From Verrucomicrobiota bacterium (lineage in GTDB: Bacteria; Verrucomicrobiota; Verrucomicrobiia; Chthoniobacterales; Chthoniobacteraceae), in contig QQND01000029.1 in NCBI GenBank assembly GCA_003402745.1, positions 1-34,565 on the forward strand: a stretch of DNA of 34,565 nucleotides, written 5' to 3'. The position numbers and the translations under genes are program-made. Numbering within the stretch: the stretch's first letter is position 1; the number at the start of each line of letters is the position of its first letter. Positions 16,349-24,308 of the stretch are shown here, one piece after another. The notes beneath the pieces are model-generated. The model searched no databases, was not told where the DNA came from, and saw only the letters and a list, made by a program, of their open reading frames with translations.

Positions 16349-17341
16349 TTAGGGTTGGGTCAAAGAGGCTCGAAGTCGGCCTGCCGCCACCGCCAGACTT
16401 CCACAAAGAACGGCGTCCTCCATCAATTCGGCGAGACGTATTTCGGGCCCCGGTCGGAACGTATCCATAAGCCACTGCGGCAGCGCCGCCGCAATTCGTT
16501 CACGGATGGGTTCGCCGATGAGCGCGAGACCGCCGCCGAAAACGACCACCTCTGGATGAAGGAGGTGGACCGCATGGGAAAGTGCGTAGGCGAGGGCGCT
16601 GGCAATTTCGTTGAGAATGCGTTCAGCGGTGGGGTCGCCAGCCGCTAGGGCGGGGAGTATTGCCCGCGCTTCCCCTCCTGGAGCGCGTTCTCCTTGGAGC
16701 ACTTGCGCCATTGCACCCAGGGGTTCCTTGAGGATTGCTTCGCGAACTTTTCGGTCAGCGCTCCATCCTGAGGCGAAGTCCTCGGTGATGGCTCCCTCCC
16801 GGGTTAGCCTGAGGTGGCCAAGTTCGACTTCTCCCGGAGGCGCCCCATGGTAAATCTGACCATTGACGACCAGACCGCCACCGACGCCGCTTCCCGCGTT
16901 CATCCAAAGGACGGGATTGGCGCCTTTACCGGCGCCGTACAGAGCCTCGCCGAGGGCCGCGGTATTGGCGTCGTTTTCGACAAAAACTGGGAGTCCCGAG
17001 CATTCCGTGAGCCACTCTCCAAGGGGAAAAGCACTCCAGCCCTCTATGTGGTAGGAGCGCGCGATGCGCCCCGTCGTCCAGTCTACGGGCCCGCCGTAAC
17101 CCACACCGATGGCGGCGGCGTTCCACCTTGCGGCTAGCCCAGGAAGGGCGCTTGCGAGCTGTAGGCGAATTCCTTCCGCTCCGGCTTCCCGATCGATCTG
17201 GAAGCGGAGTCGCTCAAGAATCTGGCCGGAGGAAGTTCCGGCTGCTATCTGGAGTTTCGTACCTCCGATTTCCACGCCAAGAAGATGGATTTTCTCGGAG
17301 ACAGGGAAGCTGGGGGAGCGCTTTTGCAGGTCGGGATTCAT
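16349..17341 (-). CDS. ROK-family sugar kinase lacking the zinc-binding loop
   Basis: 330 residues, cytosolic. The ATP phosphate loop GVEIGGTK is at 22-29. The catalytic ENDAN motif (VFVENDANTAALGE) and the second phosphate loop NAGSGVGGGLVVNGQIYHG are present, with the GEVELGHLRL motif whose Glu and His normally contact sugar and metal. Directly after GHLRL, most ROK kinases have a CxCGxxGCxE zinc loop. Here the chain goes straight to TREGAITEDFASGWSADRKV with no cysteine, so the structural zinc site is missing. The gene is the first of a two-gene unit with a GmhA-like isomerase, which suggests a pathway that phosphorylates and isomerises one sugar. Glucose, N-acetyl-hexosamine or a heptose are all possible. 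A terminator at 17453-17492 separates it from the lipoprotein gene, so its promoter should lie between 17342 and 17452. Confidence 0.88.
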   Translation of the reverse strand: MNPDLQKRSPSFPVSEKIHLLGVEIGGTKLQIAAGTSSGQILERLRFQIDREAGAEGIRLQLASALPGLAARWNAAAIGVGYGGPVDWTTGRIARSYHIEGWSAFPLGEWLTECSGLPVFVENDANTAALGEALYGAGKGANPVLWMNAGSGVGGGLVVNGQIYHGAPPGEVELGHLRLTREGAITEDFASGWSADRKVREAILKEPLGAMAQVLQGERAPGGEARAILPALAAGDPTAERILNEIASALAYALSHAVHLLHPEVVVFGGGLALIGEPIRERIAAALPQWLMDTFRPGPEIRLAELMEDAVLCGSLAVAAGRLRASLTQP

Positions 17342-17452
17342 ACTTTGATCTAAAGCTGGAAAGGGAGAGAGGGGTACGACAGAGCGACCAGAAAATGCGA
17401 CAACGTTGTGGTTGGGGGTGAGGTTGGGGCAGGGTGAGCTCTGGAGCTGGGC

Positions 17453-17492
17453 AAAAAAAAACCAGGCACCCTATTCAGGTGGCCTGGCTTTT
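17453..17492 (-). terminator. Rho-independent terminator after the small lipoprotein gene
   Basis: Read on the minus strand, a stem CCAGGC-CACC / GGTGCCTGG (one bulged base) with a 7-base loop is followed by a run of eight T. It lies 26 bp beyond the stop codon of the 40-residue lipoprotein gene and would insulate the downstream ROK/SIS pair from read-through. Confidence 0.85.
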
Positions 17493-17517
17493 ATCATCGG
17501 CCGTGGGGCCGAAAAAA

Positions 17518-17640
17518 CTACTTCTTGAAGCCCTTGACGTTTTTGGAAACGGGAGCGGAGGAAGTGGGCTTGCTGTCCTTGGCGCAAGCGCCGAGGCCGA
17601 AAGCAGCTGCCACGATAGTCAGTAAAGCAATGTGTTTCAT
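17518..17640 (-). CDS. 40-residue lipoprotein with C-terminal Lys-Lys
   Basis: A short gene: ATG at 17640, TAG ending at 17518. The protein starts MKHIALLTIVAAAFGLGAC, a type II (lipoprotein) signal with lipobox L16-G17-A18-C19. Ala follows the Cys rather than Asp, which favours outer-membrane sorting in Gram-negative rules. The mature part is only 22 residues, polar and basic, ending VKGFKK. A strong terminator directly downstream and the L,D-transpeptidase gene 81 bp upstream on the same strand support a real gene. Entericidin-like or Lpp-like tiny lipoproteins have this layout. The C-terminal lysine is the residue by which Braun's lipoprotein is joined to peptidoglycan, so a tethering role is conceivable, but this is inference. 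Confidence 0.75.
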   Translation of the reverse strand: MKHIALLTIVAAAFGLGACAKDSKPTSSAPVSKNVKGFKK

Positions 17641-17721
17641 AGTTTTTGTATTCTGTAGGATGTCCGCCGGAATGGCGAACCTTCATCTTTAGAAGTTTGG
17701 GCACGCCTGACAACGCTTTTT

Positions 17722-18183
17722 TCACGCTTCATGGGTCTCGGTGATTAAAACAGGCGTCCCAGGTTCGACTAGGTTAAACAATTCGGCCACGTCCAGATTA
17801 CTCATTCTAACGCACCCATGACTGGCCGGTGTGCCTAACAGTCGCTCCCCGTTGGTGCCGTGGATGTAGATGTACCGGGAATGAGTGTTGGCATTTTCAG
17901 GATCGAGTCCCTCCAGCCAAAGGATGCGGGTCTGGACATGGTCGGCCTGGTCCTCGGCGTGGCCAATTCGGCCGGTGGCCACTCTGGCTACAAAAATTTC
18001 CCCCAAGGGCGCATCCGCGCCCCATTTGGACTCTACCCGTAGCCTTCCCGTGGGGGTTTTCTGGCTGCCGGGCTCACAACCCAGTCCAAATTTGGAGGTG
18101 GATATGGGGAAGCGTTTAAAGAGAGTGCCGGCTTCGTTCAAAAGCTCGAGCGTCTGGCTGGGAACATGAACTCGTATTTGCAT
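17722..18183 (-). CDS. L,D-transpeptidase (YkuD domain) without signal peptide
   Basis: 153 residues from the ATG at 18183, or 160 from 18204. A YkuD/ErfK catalytic domain covers almost the whole chain: QIRVHVPSQTLELLNEAG near the start, SQKTPTGRLRVESKWG, and the active-site segment HGTN (108-111) with SHGCVRMSN (121-129), giving nucleophile Cys124 and His/Arg partners. These enzymes make 3-3 peptidoglycan cross-links or attach lipoprotein lysines to meso-diaminopimelate. No signal peptide or membrane helix is visible with either start, which is odd for an enzyme acting in the periplasm, though such forms are known in the family. The gene is divergent from asd (36 bp between starts), whose product leads to diaminopimelate, and upstream of a tiny lipoprotein with C-terminal Lys. 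Confidence 0.92.
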   Translation of the reverse strand: MQIRVHVPSQTLELLNEAGTLFKRFPISTSKFGLGCEPGSQKTPTGRLRVESKWGADAPLGEIFVARVATGRIGHAEDQADHVQTRILWLEGLDPENANTHSRYIYIHGTNGERLLGTPASHGCVRMSNLDVAELFNLVEPGTPVLITETHEA

Positions 18184-18219
18184 CGTGACTCGGAGACTGT
18201 ACACGGTTCAGAATATTTT

Positions 18220-19218
18220 ATGAGTCGGAATGTTCATGTTGCTATTGTCGGTGCCACGGGCGCCGTGGGTGTGGAAATGCTAAAGGTTCTAGAACGCAGG
18301 AATTTTCCTGTGGGCAAAATGACCTTGCTTGCCTCGGCCAAGTCCGCCGGTCGTCGCCTCACCTTCAAGGGGGAGGAAATCGAGGTGCAGACGCTGGGGG
18401 AAAATTCTTTTCACGGCGTCGATGTGGCGCTCTTCAGTGCGGGCGGCTCCATCTCAAAGGCGTTTGCGCCTTTAGCCGTCCAGTCCGGCGCCATTGTTGT
18501 GGACAACTCCAGCGCGTTTCGAATGGACGAACATGTTCCGTTGGTGGTGCCCGAGATTAACGCGGCGGACATCAAGCTCAGTCGAGGGATTATCGCAAAC
18601 CCGAACTGTACAACCGCCATCACCCTCATGGCGCTCTGGCCACTGCACCAAGCATTTGGTGTTAAACGTGTTTTTGCGGCATCCTACCAGGCTGTTTCGG
18701 GGACAGGAGCCCAGGCGATCGAAGAGCTTCGCAATCAGGTGGACGCCATCGTGGCTGGACGGCCTGTGGAGAGGCACGTGTATCCCCACCAGATTGCCTT
18801 CAACGTGTTGCCACACGTCGACAGCTTTTTGGAGACGGGCTACACGAAGGAAGAGATGAAAATGGAAAACGAAGGGCGCCGGATCATGCACCACGGATCC
18901 TTCCGCGCGTCTGTCACATGCGTGCGTGTGCCCGTGTACCGGGCGCATTCCGTGGCCGTGAATGCGGAGTTTGAGCGCCCTGTTTCCCTTGAGGCTGCGC
19001 GTGCGGCTTTGGCGAGCGCTCCCGGTTTGCAGGTAGTCGACGATCCTGCCCGCAACCTCTATCCGTTGCCCCTGGAGTGCGCCGGCCAAGATGACTGCCA
19101 CGTGGGACGGCTTCGGCTGGACTGCGCTCTCGACAATGGTCTGGCGTTTTGGGTTGCCGGTGACCAGCTTCTGAAGGGGGCCGCGCTGAATGCGGTGCAG
19201 ATCGCCGAATATCTTTAA
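18220..19218 (+). CDS. asd: Aspartate-semialdehyde dehydrogenase
   Basis: 332 residues. It reduces aspartyl phosphate to aspartate semialdehyde with NADPH, the branch point to lysine/diaminopimelate, threonine and methionine. The NADP-binding GATGAVG is at 11-17. The catalytic cysteine is Cys130 in NPNCTT. The SYQAVSGTGAQAIEEL stretch and the C-terminal RVPVYRAHSVAVNAEF with the catalytic His are present. The overall form is that of the shorter Gram-positive/PVC type of Asd. Start: an in-frame ATG at 18166 adds 18 residues and would run into the divergent L,D-transpeptidase gene. ATG at 18220 places the Rossmann fold at the N-terminus as usual. The redoxin/copper-monooxygenase gene follows after 53 bp. 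Confidence 0.96.
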   Translation: MSRNVHVAIVGATGAVGVEMLKVLERRNFPVGKMTLLASAKSAGRRLTFKGEEIEVQTLGENSFHGVDVALFSAGGSISKAFAPLAVQSGAIVVDNSSAFRMDEHVPLVVPEINAADIKLSRGIIANPNCTTAITLMALWPLHQAFGVKRVFAASYQAVSGTGAQAIEELRNQVDAIVAGRPVERHVYPHQIAFNVLPHVDSFLETGYTKEEMKMENEGRRIMHHGSFRASVTCVRVPVYRAHSVAVNAEFERPVSLEAARAALASAPGLQVVDDPARNLYPLPLECAGQDDCHVGRLRLDCALDNGLAFWVAGDQLLKGAALNAVQIAEYL

Positions 19219-19271
19219 GGTGAAATTTCGGTTCACCGTTGTTGTGCGCACTTGGCGTTTGTTTCCTCTCC

Positions 19272-21068
19272 ATGAACCGATCCCTCCTTACACTCGCCTT
19301 GGCGGCGCTATTGTCGGAGGGGGTCTGGGCGGAAGCCCAGTCGTTGATTCCGGAAGGGCCGAGCCGCTTGCGAGCAGGCGATGTCGGGGTTGGGCGCCAG
19401 CTGCCTGACGCAGGCTTCACCACACTGGACGGTCGTTCACTTAAACTCAGCGATCTGCTGGAGGGCAGGGGGCTTGTCGTCGCCATGACGAGCTCGAGTT
19501 GCCCTGTGAGCCGGCGTTACGCACGAACGCTTTCGGCGCTGCAAGAAAAGCTCGCGCAGAAACGGATCGGGCTGCTTTTGGTGAATCCATTCGCAAGTGA
19601 AAATCCAGAGGAGGTCGCCTCTTTTATTAAAGAAAACCATCTAGTTTCCCCTTATGTGAACGATGCGGGGCATGCGCTGGCCGTGGCTCTTCGGGCTTCT
19701 AGCACCACCGAAGTTATGCTCGTGGATTCCAACAGGACGTTGGTGTATCGCGGCGCGATCGATGACCAATTTGGACTGGGTTACCATTTGAGCGCGCCGC
19801 GAAATACGTACCTGCTGGATGCGGTCGAGGCACTGCTTGCGGGTCATCCTCCGCTTGTTCCCGCCACGGAGGCGCCAGGATGCGAGATCGACTTGCCCTC
19901 GGCCGCCGCGGCCTCGGCTGGGAGCATCACCTACCACCGGGATATCGCGCGGATTTTGCAACAAAACTGCATCCAGTGCCACCGTCCGAAGGGAATTGCG
20001 CCCTTCGCGTTGGAATCGGTCGACCAGGTCAGGGACAGGGCTAAGACGATCCGTCGGGTCGTCGAACAGGGCCACATGCCGCCCTGGTTTGCCGCCCCAG
20101 TTCCGGCCGGCACCGAAAACCCTTGGGCCAACGACCGCTCACTTTCTTCGCGCGACAAGGCCGATTTGCTGGCTTGGGTGAACTCGGCGGATCGACCGGT
20201 GGGAGACTTTGAAGATGCGCCCGCTCCGCTTTCTTTTCCAGAGCAGTGGAGCATTCCAAAACCAGATCTTGTTCTGCAATTGCCCACGCCTTTTTTCATC
20301 AAGGCCGAAGGCGCGATGCCATACCAGACCGCCAATTTAGACACGGGATTGAGTGAGGACAAATGGGTGGAGGCGATAGAGATATTGCCCACGGAGCGCG
20401 ATGTTGTGCACCACGTGCTTGTTCAGATTCTCCAAAAGGGGAGCGACGCCGGAAAAAAGGGGGATGGTGCAGAGAGTTTTTGGGCGGCCTATGTTCCAGG
20501 CAACGGCGCACGAATTTTTCCAAAAGGGTTCGGGCGTCGGCTGCCGGCGGGAGCCAAGCTCGCCTTCCAGATCCACTACACGCCCAACGGACGTGCAGCG
20601 AAGGAGCAGATGCGCATCGGACTTGTTTTCGCCAAGGAACCTCCCGAGTTCGAGTCCAAGGTCGTGGGGGTGCAGAAGCGTGATCTTTCCATTCCGGCCT
20701 ACGCGGCTAATCACGTAGAAACGCGAGAGCAGGCGGTTCCGTTTGACCTGCATATCACCAGTTTCATGCCTCACATGCACGTGCGGGGGAAAGCTTTTAA
20801 GTACGAGGCGCTTTACGCCGACGGGCGCACCGAAACCCTGCTCGATATTCCGCATTACGATTTCAATTGGCAGCTCAGTTACGATCTGAAACAGCCCAAA
20901 TTTCTTCCAAGGGGGAGCAGAGTGCGCGTGACTGGCGTCTTTGATAACAGCGCGGAAAACAAGGCCAACCCCGACCCCTCCAAACTCGTAATCTGGGGGC
21001 CGCAATCGTACGACGAAATGTTGATCGGTTACCTCGAGGTTTTCACAGCAAACAAATCGAAGCAGTAA
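19272..21068 (+). CDS. Secreted fusion: redoxin domain, cytochrome c and copper type II (PHM-like) monooxygenase
   Basis: 598 residues from the ATG at 19272, with a signal peptide MNRSLLTLALAALLSEGVWA. Residues about 40-210 form a thioredoxin/AhpC-like domain (VGRQLPDAGFTTLDG, SSSCPVSRRYARTLSAL) with one Cys at the peroxidatic-type position. A c-type heme site C233-I-Q-C236-H237 lies in a short cytochrome-like segment (ITYHRDIARILQQNCIQCHRP ... HMPPWFA). From about residue 340 the two-domain copper type II monooxygenase fold appears, with the full expected ligand set: H380/H381 (VVHHVLVQ) and H435 (FQIHYTPNG) for one copper, H501-x-H503 (MPHMHVRG) and M583 (YDEMLIGY) for the other. Family enzymes hydroxylate C-H bonds with O2 and a reductant. 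Here the attached heme could supply electrons. It probably forms an operon with the dehydrogenase gene 14 bp downstream. The substrate is unknown. Confidence 0.92.
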   Translation: MNRSLLTLALAALLSEGVWAEAQSLIPEGPSRLRAGDVGVGRQLPDAGFTTLDGRSLKLSDLLEGRGLVVAMTSSSCPVSRRYARTLSALQEKLAQKRIGLLLVNPFASENPEEVASFIKENHLVSPYVNDAGHALAVALRASSTTEVMLVDSNRTLVYRGAIDDQFGLGYHLSAPRNTYLLDAVEALLAGHPPLVPATEAPGCEIDLPSAAAASAGSITYHRDIARILQQNCIQCHRPKGIAPFALESVDQVRDRAKTIRRVVEQGHMPPWFAAPVPAGTENPWANDRSLSSRDKADLLAWVNSADRPVGDFEDAPAPLSFPEQWSIPKPDLVLQLPTPFFIKAEGAMPYQTANLDTGLSEDKWVEAIEILPTERDVVHHVLVQILQKGSDAGKKGDGAESFWAAYVPGNGARIFPKGFGRRLPAGAKLAFQIHYTPNGRAAKEQMRIGLVFAKEPPEFESKVVGVQKRDLSIPAYAANHVETREQAVPFDLHITSFMPHMHVRGKAFKYEALYADGRTETLLDIPHYDFNWQLSYDLKQPKFLPRGSRVRVTGVFDNSAENKANPDPSKLVIWGPQSYDEMLIGYLEVFTANKSKQ

Positions 21069-21082
21069 GATAGCCTAAATTT

Positions 21083-24000
21083 ATGAAGCCGACGCGCCTC
21101 CCCCTCAGCGCAATTTTGTGGCTGCCCTTGGCGGTCGGACACTGCGCCGATACTCCATCCGCCGCCGGCAACGAGCAGGTGCGCAAAATTATGGAAACCT
21201 ATGCGGGCCGCGGAACGCTCGCTGACGGGACTCCTCCGACGGCGCCTGCCGATGCGGTGGCGCTTTTCAAACTGCGGTCTGGCTTGGCCGTCGACCTAAT
21301 GGCGGCGGAACCGGAGGTGAAGCAACCTCTTTACATGAATTGGGATTCGCGGGGGCGGCTTTGGGTGGTGCAGTATCTGCAGTACCAGTTTCCGGCTGGG
21401 CTGAAGGTAGTGAGTTACGACCAGCACTTGCGCGCGAAATTTGATAAGGCCCCGCTACCGCCGCCGCAGGGAGAACCGGGGGCAGATAAAATCACTATTT
21501 TTGCAGACGAAGATGGCGACGGTGTTTTTGAGGGGCACACGGACGTCATAACCGGGCTCAATATCGCCAGTGCGGCGCTTCCCGGAGTCGGTGCAATTTG
21601 GGTTTTGAATCCCCCCTACTTGTTGCGTTATCCGGACACCGACTACGATGGGAAGCCTGACACTCCACCTGAGGTTGTAGCAAGCGGGTTTGGAATAGAG
21701 GACACACATTCGGTTGCGAACAGCCTTCAGTGGGGGGTGGACGGCTGGCTCTACGGCGCACAAGGAAGCACCTGTACGGCCAATGTCAGTTCAGCGGCTT
21801 CAAAAAGCGTTCGATTTGAGGGGCAGTGTATTTGGCGCTACCATCCCGTCTCAAAAAAGTTTGAGGTATATGCGGAGGGTGGAGGCAATACTTTCAGTTT
21901 GGACATTGATGCAAAGGGTCGTGTGTTTTCAGGCACCAACGGGGGAGGGACTCGAGGAATGCATTACGAACAGGGAAGTTACGGAATTAAATCTTGGGGA
22001 AAACATGGCCCGCTTACCAATGCCTCCGCTTACGGTTGGTTCGAGCACATGAAGCACGAGGGGGATGCGAAACGGTTTCCTCAGGCGTTTGTGGTCTACG
22101 AGGGCGGCTTGCTTGGGGACGGCTACGAGGACCACATCATCGCTCCCAACTCGCTGGCAAATCTTGTTTATGTCAGCACCCGGCTCGCGGACGGATCCAG
22201 CTTTCGCACCCGCGATGAGGCTGACCTTTTGAGCACCTCCGACCGGTGGTTCCGGCCCGTGGATGCGAAAGTTGGACCGGATGGCGCATTGTATCTCGCA
22301 GACTGGTACGACTCGCGTCTAAGCCACGTGCGCCCTGTGGATGACTGGCACAAAGAGAGCGGCCGTATCTACCGGGTGCGACCTGCGGGGACCCCTCCAC
22401 GGCTGGCCCCTTTTGATCTGCACACGGCACAGGAGGGGGATCTGCTGGGGCATCTTTCAAACCGGAACCGCTGGTTTCGCCGGCAGGCAGCTCTCGAAAT
22501 AGGCTGGCGGAAGCTCTCCTCGCTCACCGCTTCGCTGTTGGAAAAAGTGCGCTCGAAGCACGATCCCTACGCACTGGACGCTTTGTTTGCTCTTGATCTT
22601 TTGGACGGAGTGGACGCCTCTCTAGCTGCTGAGATTCTCCAGCACAAAGACCCATACCTCAGGCGGTGGGCGGTTAAAATCATCGGAGAAAAAGGTGGCG
22701 CTTGGAAAACATGCGCTGCGCCTTTGGGAGAGCTTGCGCGGACGGAAACTCATTTGGAGGTGCGAGCGCAGATTTTGGCCTCTGCCAAACGTCTGCCCGC
22801 GGTGACGGCTCTGCCAATGCTCCGCACTCTCATCGTCGAAGTGCCAACCGGCGAGACGCATCTTCCACTATTAGCGTGGTGGGCTTTGGAAGCCAAGTAC
22901 GGTGCTGATGCCGGTCTGGTTGTTGAGTTTTTAGAAGGTAATCCTGACATGGTTGCCGCCCCTGCGTTCACGAGTTCGATGGTGAAACGCCTTGGGCAGA
23001 GAATTGCCTCCGGTGGTGGTGAACCAGATTTTGTTGTGTGTGAGCGTCTTCTTTCAGTGTTTGCGCGCGCGGGCGCCGCTGAAAACTTTTTGGCTGGAGT
23101 TGCCGCCGCCTTTGAGGGGGGCGAATTTCCAAGGCTACCTGAGCGCTTGGCCAAGGCGTTAAAGCAACACATGGAATCGCAGGACGGCGGTGCCCTTGTC
23201 GCGGCTTTGCGTGCCGGGAGTCCGGGTTCTGTGCCTTCGGCGCTCAAGCGCCTTGGGGAAAACAGCGCCTCTGCCACGGAGCGGAGCGCAATCGCCAAAG
23301 CGCTGGCCGAGGGCGGACACGAGGCTGCTGTGCCGGTGTTTCTTTCGCTTCTTGCCAACGGGGCGACACCGGTGGGAGTGAAACGCGCGCTCCTCACTAA
23401 TGCGGCCCGGTTTTCTTCTGGAACCATTCCCGCTGCGATCATCACGGGATACGAGGCGAAAATTTCTGGAGATAAAAGTATCCGCGAAGAAGCATTGCGG
23501 CTTTTAGCCGGACGGCGGGAGTGGGCCTTGGCTTTGATGGAAGCTGTGGACGCGTGGCGAGTCCCTACCAAACATTTCACGCCCGAACTCATAAACCTTA
23601 TGAAGCAGCATCGGGAACCGGTGTTGGATGACGCCATCCTGAGGCATTGGAAAGAGGTCTTGAGCCAGGGTTCTCTGGAAGCCAAAGCGGCAGAGGTGAA
23701 CCGCTTGCGGATAGTTCTGAGGGCGGGCGTGGGGGATGCGGCGAAAGGGGCGGCGCATTTCCAGACGAGATGCGCAGGCTGTCACAAGCTGTTCGAAACA
23801 GGGGGGATCGTGGGCCCGGAATTGACGGGGTATGAGCGGAGTAGTGTGGATTTTTGGGTGAATAATATTGTGTATCCGAGTCTCGAAATTCGGGAAGGGT
23901 TTGCAAATTATACAGCACGACTTCGCAGTGGTCAGGTGTTCATGGGAATGCTGGAGAGCCAAGGGCTGAACGGTATCGTTCTGCGTGATATGGCCGGACA

Positions 24001-24142
24001 AAAAACAGCGATCCGCCAGACGGAGTTGATTTCTCTCGAAGCAAGCCCAGTGTCAATCATGCCGGAGGGGCTTTTAAGCGGGCTGGCTGATGTTGAACTC
24101 AGGGACTTGTTTGCGTTTCTGATGGCTGCCGTGAAACCTTAG
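21083..24142 (+). CDS. PVC-type membrane-bound dehydrogenase with HEAT repeats and C-terminal cytochrome c
   Basis: 1019 residues. Signal peptide of about 22 residues (MKPTRLPLSAILWLPLAVGHCA); its Cys is not in a good lipobox. Residues about 60-450 form a six-bladed-type sugar-dehydrogenase propeller of the PVC family (LAVDLMAAEPEVKQPLYMNWDSRGRLWVVQYLQYQ, ITIFADEDGDGVFEGH, KVGPDGALYLADWYDSRLSH). Residues about 460-880 are HEAT-like helical repeats. At the C-terminus is the PVC heme domain with C897-A-G-C900-H901 followed by FETGGIVGPELTGYERSSVDFWVNNIVYPS and a later Met (SIMPEG) as likely sixth ligand. It is a periplasmic or outer-surface oxidoreductase, probably oxidising a carbohydrate and passing electrons to its heme. 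It is 14 bp behind the monooxygenase fusion gene, so the pair probably acts together. The true substrate cannot be inferred. Confidence 0.94.
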   Translation: MKPTRLPLSAILWLPLAVGHCADTPSAAGNEQVRKIMETYAGRGTLADGTPPTAPADAVALFKLRSGLAVDLMAAEPEVKQPLYMNWDSRGRLWVVQYLQYQFPAGLKVVSYDQHLRAKFDKAPLPPPQGEPGADKITIFADEDGDGVFEGHTDVITGLNIASAALPGVGAIWVLNPPYLLRYPDTDYDGKPDTPPEVVASGFGIEDTHSVANSLQWGVDGWLYGAQGSTCTANVSSAASKSVRFEGQCIWRYHPVSKKFEVYAEGGGNTFSLDIDAKGRVFSGTNGGGTRGMHYEQGSYGIKSWGKHGPLTNASAYGWFEHMKHEGDAKRFPQAFVVYEGGLLGDGYEDHIIAPNSLANLVYVSTRLADGSSFRTRDEADLLSTSDRWFRPVDAKVGPDGALYLADWYDSRLSHVRPVDDWHKESGRIYRVRPAGTPPRLAPFDLHTAQEGDLLGHLSNRNRWFRRQAALEIGWRKLSSLTASLLEKVRSKHDPYALDALFALDLLDGVDASLAAEILQHKDPYLRRWAVKIIGEKGGAWKTCAAPLGELARTETHLEVRAQILASAKRLPAVTALPMLRTLIVEVPTGETHLPLLAWWALEAKYGADAGLVVEFLEGNPDMVAAPAFTSSMVKRLGQRIASGGGEPDFVVCERLLSVFARAGAAENFLAGVAAAFEGGEFPRLPERLAKALKQHMESQDGGALVAALRAGSPGSVPSALKRLGENSASATERSAIAKALAEGGHEAAVPVFLSLLANGATPVGVKRALLTNAARFSSGTIPAAIITGYEAKISGDKSIREEALRLLAGRREWALALMEAVDAWRVPTKHFTPELINLMKQHREPVLDDAILRHWKEVLSQGSLEAKAAEVNRLRIVLRAGVGDAAKGAAHFQTRCAGCHKLFETGGIVGPELTGYERSSVDFWVNNIVYPSLEIREGFANYTARLRSGQVFMGMLESQGLNGIVLRDMAGQKTAIRQTELISLEASPVSIMPEGLLSGLADVELRDLFAFLMAAVKP

Positions 24143-24308
24143 TTTACGAACCGCTTTTTTGAATGGCGCTCCAAAGGGGCTCTTCTTGCACGAATGTTAT
24201 CTGCGTAAATTCGGTCCGTAGCTTGGGCTTACTCGCCGGTATGGATTAAAAATAAGGGCTCGTTTAATCTTACTTGCCGGGAAGCGCTGAAACGGATGCG
24301 CTGTAGGA

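Noticed and set aside
19219-19237. Small hairpin GGTGAA-loop-TTCACC right after asd
   Set aside because: Only six base pairs and no T run follows, so it is not a convincing terminator.
22750-23685. A 311-codon minus-strand frame inside the dehydrogenase-cytochrome gene
   Set aside because: It is opposite the HEAT-repeat region; Ser/Ala/Arg-rich translation fits a shadow of GC-rich coding.
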